This document shows positions 41,974-51,623 of a stretch of DNA of 64,000 bases, in pieces. The stretch is from Halomonas faecis (lineage in GTDB: Bacteria > Pseudomonadota > Gammaproteobacteria > Pseudomonadales > Halomonadaceae). A model generated the notes under the pieces. That model saw only the letters and a list, made by a program, of their open reading frames with translations, had not been told where the DNA came from and made no database searches. The stretch spans positions 124,001 to 188,000 of the forward strand of contig NZ_JAACZO010000032.1 in assembly GCF_010993975.1 (NCBI RefSeq). Reading direction: 5' to 3'. Positions within the stretch are counted from its first letter, which is position 1, and each line of letters starts with the position of its first letter. The translations under genes and the position numbers were made by a program.

Positions 41974-43067
41974 CTAGCTATGGTGTTCTGGCGCTTCTCC
42001 CGCTGACGCGCCAGCGCCCAGCGTACGTGTTCGCGGACCAGGTCCGAGGGGTAGGCAAGGCGCGCGTACAGGGCAGCTTCGACGGCCTCGCTCCAGGGCG
42101 CGTTGCCGAGCCCCACTGCAAGGTTGCGCAGCCAACGCGTATAGCCGATGCGCCGTATCGGGCTACCGGCGGTCTTTTCCAGGAATTCCTCCTCACCCCA
42201 GGCGAACAGCGACAGCAGACTCGCTCGGTCCAGGGCATGCCGTGGGGCGAAGTCATCCTCTGCGGTGGCTTGGGCAAAGCGGGTGAAGGGGCACACCAAC
42301 TGGCAGTCGTCGCAGCCGAAAACCCGATTGCCCATGGCTTCGCGATAGTGCTCGGGAATGGCCCCGTGCAGTTCGATGGTGAGGTAGGAGATGCAGGCTC
42401 GGGCATCGACCACGCGATCGTCGACGATGGCCTCGGTAGGGCAGGCGGTCCGGCAGGCATTGCAGCTGCCGCAATGGTCGCCTTCGAAGGGCGGGTCCAC
42501 GGGCAGCGGCAGGTCGACGTAGAGTTCACCGAGAAAGAACAGCGAGCCGGCCCGCGGGTTGAGCAGCATGGCGTTCTTGCCCACCCAGCCGAGCCCGGCC
42601 TTGCGCCCGAGCGCCCGCTCCATCACCGGGGCGGAATCGACGAAGGCGCGATGGCCGAAAGGGCCGACCTTGCCCTCGATCCACTGCGCCAGCGTCGCCA
42701 GGCGCTTGCGCATCAGCTTGTGGTAATCGCGCCCCACGGCATAGCGTGACACGTAGGCCGTTTGCGGTTGGCCCAGCACCTTGGCGCTCTCCACCTCGGC
42801 GGGCAGATAGTCCAGACGTACGCTGATCACGCGCAGGGTGCCCGGCACCAGCTCCGCGGGGCGAGTGCGCTTAGTGCCGTGCTTGGCCATGAAGCCCATC
42901 TCGCCCTGGTAACCGGCGTCGAGCCAGCGCGCCAGGCGGCGTTCGTCCTCGGCGAGGTCGATGTCGGTGATCCCCACCTGCTGGAAGCCGAGCTCGCGCC
43001 CCCATTGCTTGATGGTGTCGGCGAGGCTGTGCAGGTCGGTGTCGGGAGCGGATGTCACTCGGCTCAT
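41967..43067 (-). CDS. queG: Epoxyqueuosine reductase
   Basis: Reduces epoxyqueuosine to queuosine in tRNA, using cobalamin and two [4Fe-4S] clusters. From ATG 43067 it has 366 residues. The cluster ligands are clear: CGSCNACRTACPTEAI and CDDCQLVCPF. WVGKNAMLLNPRAGSLFFLGE and the N-terminal LGFQQVGITDIDLAEDERRLARWL are conserved. A HEAT-like C-terminal part (LRNLAVGLGNAPWSEAVEAAL) follows. ATG 43121 would add 18 non-conserved residues. It is divergent from nnr, the same arrangement as in E. coli. Confidence 0.95.
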   Translation of the reverse strand: MSRVTSAPDTDLHSLADTIKQWGRELGFQQVGITDIDLAEDERRLARWLDAGYQGEMGFMAKHGTKRTRPAELVPGTLRVISVRLDYLPAEVESAKVLGQPQTAYVSRYAVGRDYHKLMRKRLATLAQWIEGKVGPFGHRAFVDSAPVMERALGRKAGLGWVGKNAMLLNPRAGSLFFLGELYVDLPLPVDPPFEGDHCGSCNACRTACPTEAIVDDRVVDARACISYLTIELHGAIPEHYREAMGNRVFGCDDCQLVCPFTRFAQATAEDDFAPRHALDRASLLSLFAWGEEEFLEKTAGSPIRRIGYTRWLRNLAVGLGNAPWSEAVEAALYARLAYPSDLVREHVRWALARQREKRQNTIARS

Positions 43068-43209
43068 GATCGGGAAAATATCGCGCAAGAGAGGTTGGCG
43101 AAGCCGCCAATAAGCGGACACACTTCACAGAAGTAACGAACCGCTGTTTGATAATTGCCGTACAGCGGTGGCGACCATGATACGGCATTGCTGAAAGGGG
43201 AGACACCGC

Positions 43210-44748
43210 ATGATCGACCCGCATCCTGCCACGACCTTGCCCAACCTGCGCCCCCTGTACCGCGCCGAGCAGGTACGTGAGCTCGACCGCCGTACCATCG
43301 CCGGTGGCATCGATGGCTTCGCGTTGATGCAGCGTGCCGCCGCGGCCGCCTGGCAGCGCCTCCTGGCCCGCTGGCCGGACGTGCGTCGGCTGACGGTGCT
43401 GTGTGGCGGTGGCAACAACGGCGGCGACGGCCATGTGCTGGCGGCGCTGGCCGCTGCGGCCGGGGTTCGGGTGCAACGCATCGTGCTCAAGGAACCCGAG
43501 GCGCTCCAGGGCGATGCCGCTCGCGCCGCGCAAATGGCCAGCGCTGCCGGGGTGGGGGTCGAGCCTTGGCAGCCCGACATGGCGCTCACCGGCGAGGTGA
43601 TCGTCGATGCGTTGCTCGGTACCGGGCTTGGCGGTGAGGTACGTGGCGCCATGCGCGAGGCCATCGCGGCGATCAACGCCTGCGACCGGCCGGTGCTGGC
43701 CATCGACATCCCATCGGGGTTGGCCGCCGACAGCGGCGCCGAGCTGGGCATCGCCGTGCGTGCCGCATGCACCGTGACCTTCATCGGCGACAAGCTGGGC
43801 CTGCACACGGGTCGTGCGCCGTCGCTCACCGGCGAGGTGGACTTCCAGCCCCTGGGCGTCGATGCATCGTCCCAGCGGGATCTGTTGCCGGCGGCCCAAC
43901 TGCTCGATGTCGCGCTGATTCCGCCGCTGCTGCCGCCGCGTGACCGTGATGCTCACAAGGGTGGCATGGGCCATGTCCTGGTGGTGGGCGGTGCGCCCGG
44001 TTTTGGCGGGGCGGCACTGTTGGCCAGCGAGACGGCGGGACGACTCGGCGCCGGCAAGGTAAGCCTCGCCACGGCGCCGGAGCATGTCACGGCGAGCCTG
44101 GTACGCCGCCCCGAGGTGATGGTGCACGCCATGCGCGGCGCTACCGACCTGGGCGAGCTGCCTGTGGCGGCGGACGTAGTGGTGGTGGGGCCGGGGTTGG
44201 GGCAGGGCGCCTGGGGCCAGGGCATGCTGCAGGCGGCGCTGGCTGCCCGGCGTCCGCTGGTAGTCGATGCCGACGGTCTCAACCTGCTGGCTTCGCGCTG
44301 GCCGGACGAGCGGCGCGACGACTGGGTGCTCACCCCGCACCCCGGTGAAGCCGCCCGGCTGCTGGGCGTTAGCCCCGCCGAGGTGGAGGCTGACCGACCT
44401 GCCGCTGCCATGGAGCTGCAGCGCTGTCGCGGCGGCGTGGTGGTGCTCAAGGGGGCCGGCAGCCTGGTGGCCACCGCCGAGGGGCTCGCCGTGTGTCCTT
44501 ACGGCAACCCCGGCATGGCCTCCGGCGGCATGGGCGATGCACTTTCCGGAATGCTCGGTGCGCTGATCGCTCAGGGGTTGGCGCCAGCGCTCGCCGCCTG
44601 GGCCGGGGTCGTGGTGCATGCGCGGGCGGCCGACGAAGCGGCGGGAGAGTCGGGCGAGCGTGGCCTGCTGGCGGGCGATCTGGCATCCTATGCGCGACAA
44701 CTGGTCAACCCCGATGCCCCTTCCTGGGGCATGGTGCAGGACAGGTAG
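43210..44748 (+). CDS. nnr: Bifunctional NAD(P)H-hydrate epimerase / ADP-dependent NAD(P)H-hydrate dehydratase
   Basis: Repairs hydrated NAD(P)H. The 512-residue protein joins the YjeF_N epimerase domain (residues 1 to about 220, with LCGGGNNGGDGHVLAALAA and VDALLGTGLGGEVRG) and the ribokinase-like dehydratase domain (about 240-505, with GHVLVVGGAPGFGGAALLA, LTPHPGEAARLLG and NPGMASGGMGDALSGMLGAL, which holds the catalytic Asp). It is the first gene of an operon-like run nnr-tsaE-amiB-mutL with very short gaps and overlaps. Confidence 0.96.
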   Translation: MIDPHPATTLPNLRPLYRAEQVRELDRRTIAGGIDGFALMQRAAAAAWQRLLARWPDVRRLTVLCGGGNNGGDGHVLAALAAAAGVRVQRIVLKEPEALQGDAARAAQMASAAGVGVEPWQPDMALTGEVIVDALLGTGLGGEVRGAMREAIAAINACDRPVLAIDIPSGLAADSGAELGIAVRAACTVTFIGDKLGLHTGRAPSLTGEVDFQPLGVDASSQRDLLPAAQLLDVALIPPLLPPRDRDAHKGGMGHVLVVGGAPGFGGAALLASETAGRLGAGKVSLATAPEHVTASLVRRPEVMVHAMRGATDLGELPVAADVVVVGPGLGQGAWGQGMLQAALAARRPLVVDADGLNLLASRWPDERRDDWVLTPHPGEAARLLGVSPAEVEADRPAAAMELQRCRGGVVVLKGAGSLVATAEGLAVCPYGNPGMASGGMGDALSGMLGALIAQGLAPALAAWAGVVVHARAADEAAGESGERGLLAGDLASYARQLVNPDAPSWGMVQDR

Positions 44749-44750
44749 CG

Positions 44751-45254
44751 ATGATGCGCGTGCGACTCGATGATGAAGAGCGCCAGGTCGCCTTCGGCGA
44801 ATGCTTGGGGCGAGCCCTGGGCGGGCGTGGCCGCGTGTATCTGGCCGGCGAGCTGGGGGCCGGCAAAACCACGCTGGCTCGCGGCGTGCTGCGCGCCTAC
44901 GGCCATTGCGGGCCGGTGAAGAGCCCGACTTATACGCTGGTCGAGCCCTATGAGCTGAACGGTCGGCGTCTCTTTCATTTCGACCTCTACCGGCTGGGCG
45001 ATCCCGAGGAGCTGGAGTTCATCGGAGGACGCGACCTGTTCGGCGAGGAGGCGCTGATTCTCGTCGAATGGCCGAGTCGCGGAGCTGGCTGGCTTCCGGA
45101 GCCCGACCTGGAGGTCGACCTGCAGGTGACCGTGCCGGGGCGCGAAGCGCTTCTTGTCGCTCACACTGCACTGGGTCGCGAAGCCCTGGCCCGGATTGCG
45201 GAAATGCCTTCATTGACCGTTATCCCCCCTGCTGAGGAGCGTGACGCGACATGA
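44751..45254 (+). CDS. tsaE: tRNA threonylcarbamoyladenosine biosynthesis ATPase TsaE
   Basis: ATPase that works with TsaB-TsaD in forming t6A37 in ANN-decoding tRNAs. The 167-residue protein has the Walker A GELGAGKTT, the family segment VKSPTYTLVEPYE and HFDLYRLGDPEELEFIG with the Walker B-like acid, and ILVEWPSRG. Two adjacent ATG codons (44751, 44754) are both possible. It lies two bases after nnr and overlaps amiB (ATGA). Confidence 0.95.
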   Translation: MMRVRLDDEERQVAFGECLGRALGGRGRVYLAGELGAGKTTLARGVLRAYGHCGPVKSPTYTLVEPYELNGRRLFHFDLYRLGDPEELEFIGGRDLFGEEALILVEWPSRGAGWLPEPDLEVDLQVTVPGREALLVAHTALGREALARIAEMPSLTVIPPAEERDAT

Positions 45255-46729
45255 GCGGATCACGGCGTCTGTGTCGCTGGTGTAACCTCCCGAAGCGATG
45301 GCTCAGCGCGTGGCTGACGTCGTGCCTCGTGCTGTTCGCGCTGCCGGTTGGCGCCGCCGAGGTGGATAACGTGCGCCTATGGGCGGCTCCCGACCACGCA
45401 CGACTGGTCTTCGATCTTTCCACTGCCGCGGATGCCAATGTCTTTCTGCTCGACGATCCGAGACGTCTGGTGATCGACCTGGAACAGAGTGGCCTCAATA
45501 CCGATCTGGCGCGCCTCGATCTCGAGGGCAGCGCCATCAGCGAGGTACGCAGCGGCATCCGTGATGGAACCGGCCTGCGTGTGGTGCTGGAGCTCGCCCG
45601 CGACGTCGAGCCGCGTCATTTCTCGCTGCCCCCCAACGATCAGTACGGCCATCGGCTGGTGGTGGACATGGAGTATCCCGGCGAGAGCGCGGTGGAGAAC
45701 CCCATCGACCCCATCGAGGCGATGATCCGCGAACAGGAGATCGCTGCCGAACGCGCGCATCGTGAAGGTACGGGCGAAGCGACCTCGTCGGTCGAGTCCG
45801 CCGATACCGTGACGCAGCCGGCCAAGCCGCATCCCAAGCGCGATATCATCATTGCCATCGATGCCGGTCACGGTGGAGAGGACCCCGGCGCCATCGGCCC
45901 CAGCGGTACGCGCGAGAAGGATGTCGTTCTGGAGATCGCGCGGCGCCTGCAACGGCAGGTCGATGGTGCTGACGGCTTCCGCGCGGTGATGATCCGTGAC
46001 GGTGATTACTACATCGGGCTGCGCCAGCGAACGCGCATTGCTCGCGAGCAGAAGGCGGACTTCTTCGTCTCGATTCACGCCGATGCCTTCAACAGTCCGC
46101 GTCCCAACGGCAGTTCCGTCTATGCGCTGTCTCAGCGCGGGGCCACCTCGGAGACCGCTCAGTGGCTGGCCGAGAGCGAGAATCAGGCCGACCTGATCGG
46201 CGGCGTGGATGGCAGCCTGTCGCTGAAGGACAAGGATGAAGTGCTTCGCGGGGTGTTGCTCGATCTGACCATGACCGCGACGCTCAACGATTCGTTGTCG
46301 ATCGGTGGCCAGGTGTTGGACCGACTCGGGCGCGTCAACCGCTTGCACAAGTCGCAGGTCGAGCAGGCCGGTTTCATGGTTCTCAAGTCGCCGGACATTC
46401 CCTCGCTGCTGGTCGAGACGGGCTTCATCTCCAACCCCGACGAGGAACGCCGCCTGCGCGACGGGGCTTACCAGCAAAGGCTCGCCGAAGCCCTGTTCAG
46501 CGGGCTGCGCGAACACTTTCAGCGCAACCCACCGCCGGCCAGCCTACTGGCCTGGCAGCGCGACAACCAGCGCAGCACTGCCGGCAACCAGTATCGGATC
46601 CAGCCGGGTGATACCCTGTCCGAGATCGCGGCCCGACATCAGGTGCCCGTCGCCCAGCTCAAGCAGGCCAACGAGCTCAACGGTGACGTGATCCGCGTCG
46701 GGCAGGTGTTGCGGATCCCCCGTTCCTGA
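45251..46729 (+). CDS. amiB: N-acetylmuramoyl-L-alanine amidase with AMIN and LysM domains
   Basis: Periplasmic zinc amidase that splits septal peptidoglycan. The 492-residue protein has a signal peptide (to about residue 35), an AMIN targeting domain (about 37-140), an acidic linker, the Amidase_3 catalytic domain (about 195-420, with IAIDAGHGGEDPGAIG carrying zinc His, the Glu in REKDVVLEIARR, SIHADAFN and LVETGFISNPDEE) and a C-terminal LysM (IQPGDTLSEIAARHQVP, about 447-490) that binds peptidoglycan. AmiB of E. coli also ends in LysM units and lies next to mutL. Overlaps tsaE by four bases. Confidence 0.95.
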   Translation: MSGSRRLCRWCNLPKRWLSAWLTSCLVLFALPVGAAEVDNVRLWAAPDHARLVFDLSTAADANVFLLDDPRRLVIDLEQSGLNTDLARLDLEGSAISEVRSGIRDGTGLRVVLELARDVEPRHFSLPPNDQYGHRLVVDMEYPGESAVENPIDPIEAMIREQEIAAERAHREGTGEATSSVESADTVTQPAKPHPKRDIIIAIDAGHGGEDPGAIGPSGTREKDVVLEIARRLQRQVDGADGFRAVMIRDGDYYIGLRQRTRIAREQKADFFVSIHADAFNSPRPNGSSVYALSQRGATSETAQWLAESENQADLIGGVDGSLSLKDKDEVLRGVLLDLTMTATLNDSLSIGGQVLDRLGRVNRLHKSQVEQAGFMVLKSPDIPSLLVETGFISNPDEERRLRDGAYQQRLAEALFSGLREHFQRNPPPASLLAWQRDNQRSTAGNQYRIQPGDTLSEIAARHQVPVAQLKQANELNGDVIRVGQVLRIPRS

Positions 46730-46810
46730 GCGCCGGGCCACGAGCTTCGGGCTGCGAGCGGAAGCCCGCGGCCCGAGGCGCCCAGCTCGCCGCCGGTCTT
46801 GAGGAGTGAT

Positions 46811-48739
46811 ATGTCAGAACAGCGTCGCATCCGGGTTCTCGACCCGCGACTCGCCAACCAGATCGCCGCCGGTGAGGTGGTGGAGCGCCCCGCGTCGGTG
46901 GTCAAGGAGCTCGTCGAGAATGCCATCGACGCCGGCAGCCGCCGCATCGAGGTCGATCTGGAGGCGGGCGGTGCGCGGCTGATTCGCGTGCGCGACGATG
47001 GCAGCGGCATCGAGGAAGCCGACCTGCCGCTGGCGCTGTCGCGGCATGCCACCAGCAAGATCGCTTCCCTCGAAGAGCTGGAGGGCTTGCCCAGTCTCGG
47101 GTTTCGGGGGGAAGCGCTGGCCTCCATCAGTTCGGTATCGCGCCTGGAACTTGCCTCCAACATCGACGACGATCCGACTGCCGGCTGGCGGGTGGTTGCC
47201 GAGGGACGCCAGATGGAACCGCGGGTGTCTCCGGCACCGCACCCTCGTGGCACCTCGGTGACGGTGCGCGATCTGTTCTTCAATACGCCGGCGCGGCGCA
47301 AGTTCCTGCGTACGGAGAAGACCGAGTATGGGCATGTGGAAGAAGCCTTTCGGCGCCTGGCGCTGTCTCGCTTCGACGTGGCCTGGACGCTGCGTCATAA
47401 CCAGAAGACCGTGCATCAGCTACCGGCCGCCGACGATCCGGCGGGGCACGAGCGGCGTGTGGCCGCGCTGCTGGGCAAGACGTTCCTCGACAATGCTCTG
47501 CACCTCGACCTCTCTGCCGGTCATCTGCGTCTGTCGGGGTGGGTGGGCTTGCCGACCCATTCGCGTGCCCAGGCCGACCAGCAGTACTTCTTCGTCAACG
47601 GTCGCGTGGTGCGCGACCGGCTGGTGGCGCATGCCATTCGCCAGGCGTATCGCGACGTGCTGTTCCATGGCCGGCATCCCGTGTTCGTGCTCTATCTGGA
47701 GCTCGATCCGGCAGTGGTGGACGTCAACGTCCACCCCACCAAGCACGAGGTGCGTTTCCGCGATGGTCGCCTGGTGCACGATTTTCTCTTTTCCAGCCTG
47801 CACCGTGCCCTGGCCGAGGCGCGCCCTGGTGAGGGGCAGGGCACCGATGCCCCTGCCGCCGACGGAGCCCCAGCGGCCTCGGCGGCCGACGAGCGCGAGG
47901 TTCGCGAGGCCGCCGGTCGCTGGCAGCAGCAGCCCATGGCGTTGCACGAGCGTGAAGAGCGTGCGAGTCCGGACCGCGTTCGCGCCTTCATGGAGGGCTA
48001 CCGTGCCTTGCATCCCCAGCACGAAGAGACGCTGCTGACGCCGCAGCCAACTTCCCCGGGTGCTGGGGGAACGGCAGCCGACATGGCCACTGCCGAGCGT
48101 CAGGACGCACCGGCATCTGCGGCACCCCGGCTCGCCCCGGAAGATGCGACACGTCCGCCGCCACTGGGTTATGCCGTGGCCCAGCTTCATGGTATCTACA
48201 TTCTCGCCCAGAGCGAGCGGGGCCTGGTGGTGGTCGACATGCACGCCGCCCACGAGCGGATCGTCTACGAACGCATGAAGACCCAGGTGCATCAGGGCAC
48301 CCTGGAAGCGCAGCCGCTGCTGGTGCCGGTGTCACTGGCGGCGAGTGCCGCCGAGGTGGCTACTGCCGAGGCCGAGCGGGAGGCCTTTGCGCGCTTCGGC
48401 GTGGAACTCGATGTGGCCGGGCCGGAGACGCTGCTGGTGCGTCAGGTGCCGGCGCTGCTTGGCAATGCCGACGTGGAAGCGCTGGTGCGCGACATGCTTG
48501 GCGATCTAGATCGCTATGGGCGTTCCGACCGGCTCGAAGCGCACGTCAACGAGCTGTTGGCTACCATGGCTTGTCATGGCAGCGTTCGCGCCAACCGCCA
48601 GTTGACCCTGGCCGAGATGAATGCCCTGTTGCGTGACATGGAACGTACCGAGCGTAGCGGCCAGTGCAACCATGGCCGGCCCACCTGGACCGAGATGAGC
48701 CTGAAGGAGCTGGATCGCCTGTTCCTGCGTGGCCAGTGA
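46811..48739 (+). CDS. mutL: DNA mismatch repair protein MutL, with endonuclease motif
   Basis: Couples MutS recognition to strand processing. The 642-residue protein has the GHKL ATPase motifs [27 protein letters not shown] and [11 protein letters not shown], a variable linker, and a C-terminal dimer domain. There the metal-binding motif appears as [12 protein letters not shown] (from Asp476), one residue off the DQHA(x)2E(x)4E consensus, with CNHGRP near the end. This points to a MutL that nicks DNA itself, as in organisms without MutH. The start is ATG 46811 with GAGGAG upstream. Confidence 0.96.
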   Translation: MSEQRRIRVLDPRLANQIAAGEVVERPASVVKELVENAIDAGSRRIEVDLEAGGARLIRVRDDGSGIEEADLPLALSRHATSKIASLEELEGLPSLGFRGEALASISSVSRLELASNIDDDPTAGWRVVAEGRQMEPRVSPAPHPRGTSVTVRDLFFNTPARRKFLRTEKTEYGHVEEAFRRLALSRFDVAWTLRHNQKTVHQLPAADDPAGHERRVAALLGKTFLDNALHLDLSAGHLRLSGWVGLPTHSRAQADQQYFFVNGRVVRDRLVAHAIRQAYRDVLFHGRHPVFVLYLELDPAVVDVNVHPTKHEVRFRDGRLVHDFLFSSLHRALAEARPGEGQGTDAPAADGAPAASAADEREVREAAGRWQQQPMALHEREERASPDRVRAFMEGYRALHPQHEETLLTPQPTSPGAGGTAADMATAERQDAPASAAPRLAPEDATRPPPLGYAVAQLHGIYILAQSERGLVVVDMHAAHERIVYERMKTQVHQGTLEAQPLLVPVSLAASAAEVATAEAEREAFARFGVELDVAGPETLLVRQVPALLGNADVEALVRDMLGDLDRYGRSDRLEAHVNELLATMACHGSVRANRQLTLAEMNALLRDMERTERSGQCNHGRPTWTEMSLKELDRLFLRGQ

Positions 48740-48773
48740 ACTTCGATGTAATGAACCGTGCCGTTTTGCAAGA

Positions 48774-48875
48774 GGCGCCGGGGACAGATCGCAGAGGTGG
48801 TCCGATTCCGGGGATGGAATCGGTAGCGTCCAGGGAAGGATTCACAGCGCCTCCCCGTAGACCTGTCGCCGGATC
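48774..48875 (+). repeat. Structured intergenic repeat, family A, copy 6, between mutL and miaA
   Basis: Begins GGCGCCGGGGACAGATC and ends GACCTGTCGCCGGATC. The internal hairpin is CCGATTCC/GGAATCGG, quite different from other copies yet fully paired; the small hairpin is TCC/GGA where other copies have CCC/GGG. It sits inside the mutL-miaA gap and ends about 20 bases before the miaA start. Confidence 0.78.
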
Positions 48876-48894
48876 AGCCTCTTCAGGAGCCCGC

Positions 48895-49833
48895 ATGCTC
48901 GACGAACGTCCCCTCGCCATCCTCCTGATGGGCCCTACCGCCGCCGGCAAGACCGACCTGGCCATCGAGCTCCACGAGCGGCTGGGCGTCGAGCTGATCA
49001 GCATGGACTCCGCCATGGTCTATCGCGGCATGGACATCGGCAGCGCCAAGCCGTCGCCGCAGGAACTCGAGCGGGCGCCACACCGTCTGATCGACATCCG
49101 CGATCCGGCCGAGCCCTACTCGGCGGCGGAGTTTCGCGCCGATGCCCGGCGCGAGATGACCGCGATCACCGCGGCTGGGCGCATCCCGTTGCTGGTGGGC
49201 GGTACCATGATGTATGCCCAACGGCTGCTGGAGGGCGTGGCCAATCTACCGGCTTCCGATCCGGTCGTGCGCGCCGAGTTGCAACGTGAGGCGCAGGAGC
49301 ACGGGCTGGCGGCTCTGCATGCCGAGCTTCGCCGGGTCGATCCCACCTCGGCGTCGCGCATTCACCACAACGATCCGCAGCGGTTGCTGCGGGCCCTCGA
49401 GGTCTACCGCATCAGCGGTCGCACGCTGACTGCGCTGTGGCACGAGCAGCGTCCTGAAACCTTTCCCTGGCGAACGCTGTCGATAGGGGTCGGTCCCTCT
49501 GAGCGCCGTGTCTTGCATGCGCGCATTGCCGAACGCTTCGACGCCATGCTGGCAGCCGGGCTGATCGACGAAGTGGCAGCGCTCAAGGGGCGAGGCGATT
49601 TGCATGCTGGGCTGCCGTCGATGAAGAGTGTGGGGTATCGTCAAGTCTGGGAGTACCTGGAGGGCGAGGGTGACCTCGCACGCCTGCGACATCGCGGCGT
49701 GGTGGCGACGCGGCAGTTGGCCAAGCGGCAACTGACGTGGCTGCGCCGCTGGCCGGGGCTGGAATGGATCGATTCCGATGCCGGCGATGCGCGGCAAAGG
49801 CTACTGAAACTCGTGCGCGAATCGGTCGGTTAG
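48895..49833 (+). CDS. miaA: tRNA dimethylallyltransferase
   Basis: Adds a dimethylallyl group to A37 of tRNAs reading UNN codons. The 312-residue protein begins with the P-loop [16 protein letters not shown], followed by [53 protein letters not shown], the [19 protein letters not shown] stretch and [13 protein letters not shown] 48895 lies just after a family A repeat with CAGGAG upstream. In E. coli miaA is upstream of hfq, as here. An in-frame extension to 48664 would read through the repeat and is rejected. Confidence 0.96.
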   Translation: MLDERPLAILLMGPTAAGKTDLAIELHERLGVELISMDSAMVYRGMDIGSAKPSPQELERAPHRLIDIRDPAEPYSAAEFRADARREMTAITAAGRIPLLVGGTMMYAQRLLEGVANLPASDPVVRAELQREAQEHGLAALHAELRRVDPTSASRIHHNDPQRLLRALEVYRISGRTLTALWHEQRPETFPWRTLSIGVGPSERRVLHARIAERFDAMLAAGLIDEVAALKGRGDLHAGLPSMKSVGYRQVWEYLEGEGDLARLRHRGVVATRQLAKRQLTWLRRWPGLEWIDSDAGDARQRLLKLVRESVG

Positions 49834-49920
49834 CGTAAGATGAGCGCTTCGAGCGGCCGGGTGACCCGCCCCAATAGCACGACTTCCACCCCTCAAAGAA
49901 AACCATTAGGGAGAGGCAAA

Positions 49921-50172
49921 ATGTCCAAAGGGCAGTCCCTTCAAGACCCATACCTGAACATTCTGCGCAAGGAGCGCATTCCGGTATCGATTTTTCTGGT
50001 CAACGGCATCAAGCTGCAGGGGCAGATCGAATCCTTCGACCAGTTCGTGATCCTGCTGCGTAACACCGTCAGCCAGATGGTGTACAAGCACGCCATTTCC
50101 ACGGTGGTTCCGTCGCGCAACGTGCGTCTGCCGCCTCAGGATCCCTCTGCCCAGCCGGAAAGCAACGAGTGA
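49921..50172 (+). CDS. hfq: RNA chaperone Hfq
   Basis: Hexameric Sm-like protein that pairs sRNAs with mRNAs. The 83-residue protein is nearly canonical: [45 protein letters not shown] (Sm1) and [13 protein letters not shown] (Sm2, with the YKH uridine pocket). The C-terminal tail is short and acidic or polar (about 15 residues), like Pseudomonas and unlike the long E. coli tail. GGGAGAGGC lies just before ATG 49921. hflX follows after nine bases. Confidence 0.98.
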   Translation: MSKGQSLQDPYLNILRKERIPVSIFLVNGIKLQGQIESFDQFVILLRNTVSQMVYKHAISTVVPSRNVRLPPQDPSAQPESNE

Positions 50173-50181
50173 GGTCAGTGA

Positions 50182-51498
50182 TTGTTTTTTGAGCGCCCCG
50201 ACGCCGGCGAGACGGCAGTACTCCTGCATGTGGACTTTCAGGACGAGCGTGAACGTGAAGATCCGGGCGAATTCCTGGAGCTGGTGCGCTCTGCGGGCGC
50301 GGAGCCGGCCACGCTGCTGACCGGAAGCCGGCAGCGCCCCGATCCGCGCACCTTCGTCGGCAGTGGCAAGGTCGAGGAGCTGCGCGAGGCGCTGGCCGTG
50401 CATGGGGCGGAACTGGTGATCTTCAATCATGCACTGAGCCCGTCGCAGGAGCGCAATCTGGAACGCTCGCTTGCCTGCCGCGTACTCGATCGCACGGGGT
50501 TGATCCTCGACATCTTCGCTCAACGGGCACGCACCCATGAGGGCAAGCTGCAGGTCGAGCTGGCCCAGTTGGAGTACATGTCCACGCGCCTGGTGCGCGG
50601 CTGGACCCACCTGGAGCGTCAGAAGGGCGGCATCGGCCTGCGCGGGCCGGGCGAGACCCAGCTCGAGACCGACCGCCGGCTGTTGCGTTCGCGCATCAAG
50701 GCGATCCACAAGCGCCTCGACAAGGTGCGTAGCCAGCGCAGCGAGAATCGGCGGGCGCGCTCGCGGGCCGAGATTCCCAGCGTTTCGCTGGTGGGCTACA
50801 CCAATGCCGGCAAGTCAACGCTCTTCAACGCGTTGACCGAGTCGAAGGTCTATGCGGCGGATCAGCTGTTCGCTACCCTCGACCCGACCTTGCGGCGTCT
50901 GGAAATCGACGACGTCGGGCCGGTGGTGCTGGCCGATACCGTGGGCTTCATTCGTCACCTGCCTCACAAGCTGGTCGAGGCGTTTCAGGCCACGCTGCAG
51001 GAAGCCGCCGAGGCGGCGTTGCTGGTGCACGTGATCGACGCTGCCGACCCGGATCGCGAGCTCAACGTCACGCAGGTGGAAGGTGTGCTCGACGAGATCG
51101 GCGCCCTCGAGGTGCCGATGCTCAAGGTGATGAACAAGATCGATCTGCTCGACAGCGCTCCGCGCATCGAGCGCGACGGTGAAGGGCGCCCCGAGGTGGT
51201 GTGGCTCTCGGCTCAGCAGGGGCGGGGCATCGACCTGCTTTACCAGGCACTCTCGGAGTGCCTGGCCGATGACGTGATCGACTTTTCGCTCACGCTCGCT
51301 CCCGAACAGGGCCGCCTGCGCGCTGGGCTGCACGAGCTCGGGGCGGTTCGCGAGGAACGTTTTGACGAAGCCGGGCACACGCGCCTGGTGATTCGCCTAC
51401 CGCGCCGCGACTTCTTTCAACTGATGGCGCGGCTCGGCGAGCGCGCCGAGGACTACCTGCCGCGCGAATTGCAGGAGCGTCCGGTGTGGGAATCGTGA
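50182..51498 (+). CDS. hflX: Ribosome-associated GTPase HflX
   Basis: GTPase that splits stalled or stress-arrested 70S ribosomes. The 438-residue protein has the N-terminal HflX domain with the glycine-rich loop KGGIGLRGPGETQLETDRR, then G1 GYTNAGKSTLFNALT, G3 DTVGFIRHLPHKLVEAF, G4 NKIDLLD and a C-terminal domain. The start is a TTG at 50182 (FFERPDAGE), matching the family N-terminus FFERxxxGE; GAGG lies 8 bases upstream. Between hfq and hflK in the classic miaA-hfq-hflX-hflK-hflC order. Confidence 0.95.
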   Translation: MFFERPDAGETAVLLHVDFQDEREREDPGEFLELVRSAGAEPATLLTGSRQRPDPRTFVGSGKVEELREALAVHGAELVIFNHALSPSQERNLERSLACRVLDRTGLILDIFAQRARTHEGKLQVELAQLEYMSTRLVRGWTHLERQKGGIGLRGPGETQLETDRRLLRSRIKAIHKRLDKVRSQRSENRRARSRAEIPSVSLVGYTNAGKSTLFNALTESKVYAADQLFATLDPTLRRLEIDDVGPVVLADTVGFIRHLPHKLVEAFQATLQEAAEAALLVHVIDAADPDRELNVTQVEGVLDEIGALEVPMLKVMNKIDLLDSAPRIERDGEGRPEVVWLSAQQGRGIDLLYQALSECLADDVIDFSLTLAPEQGRLRAGLHELGAVREERFDEAGHTRLVIRLPRRDFFQLMARLGERAEDYLPRELQERPVWES

Positions 51499-51623
51499 TC
51501 CCGCCGGACGATACGCACAGTACAGAACAGGGCCATGGCGCCTGAGGCGCCGACAGGATGGCAACCGAGGCCGCGCCGACCGTGCGACGGTATCGGCAGA
51601 CAACGCTAGAGTGGAGACGACGT

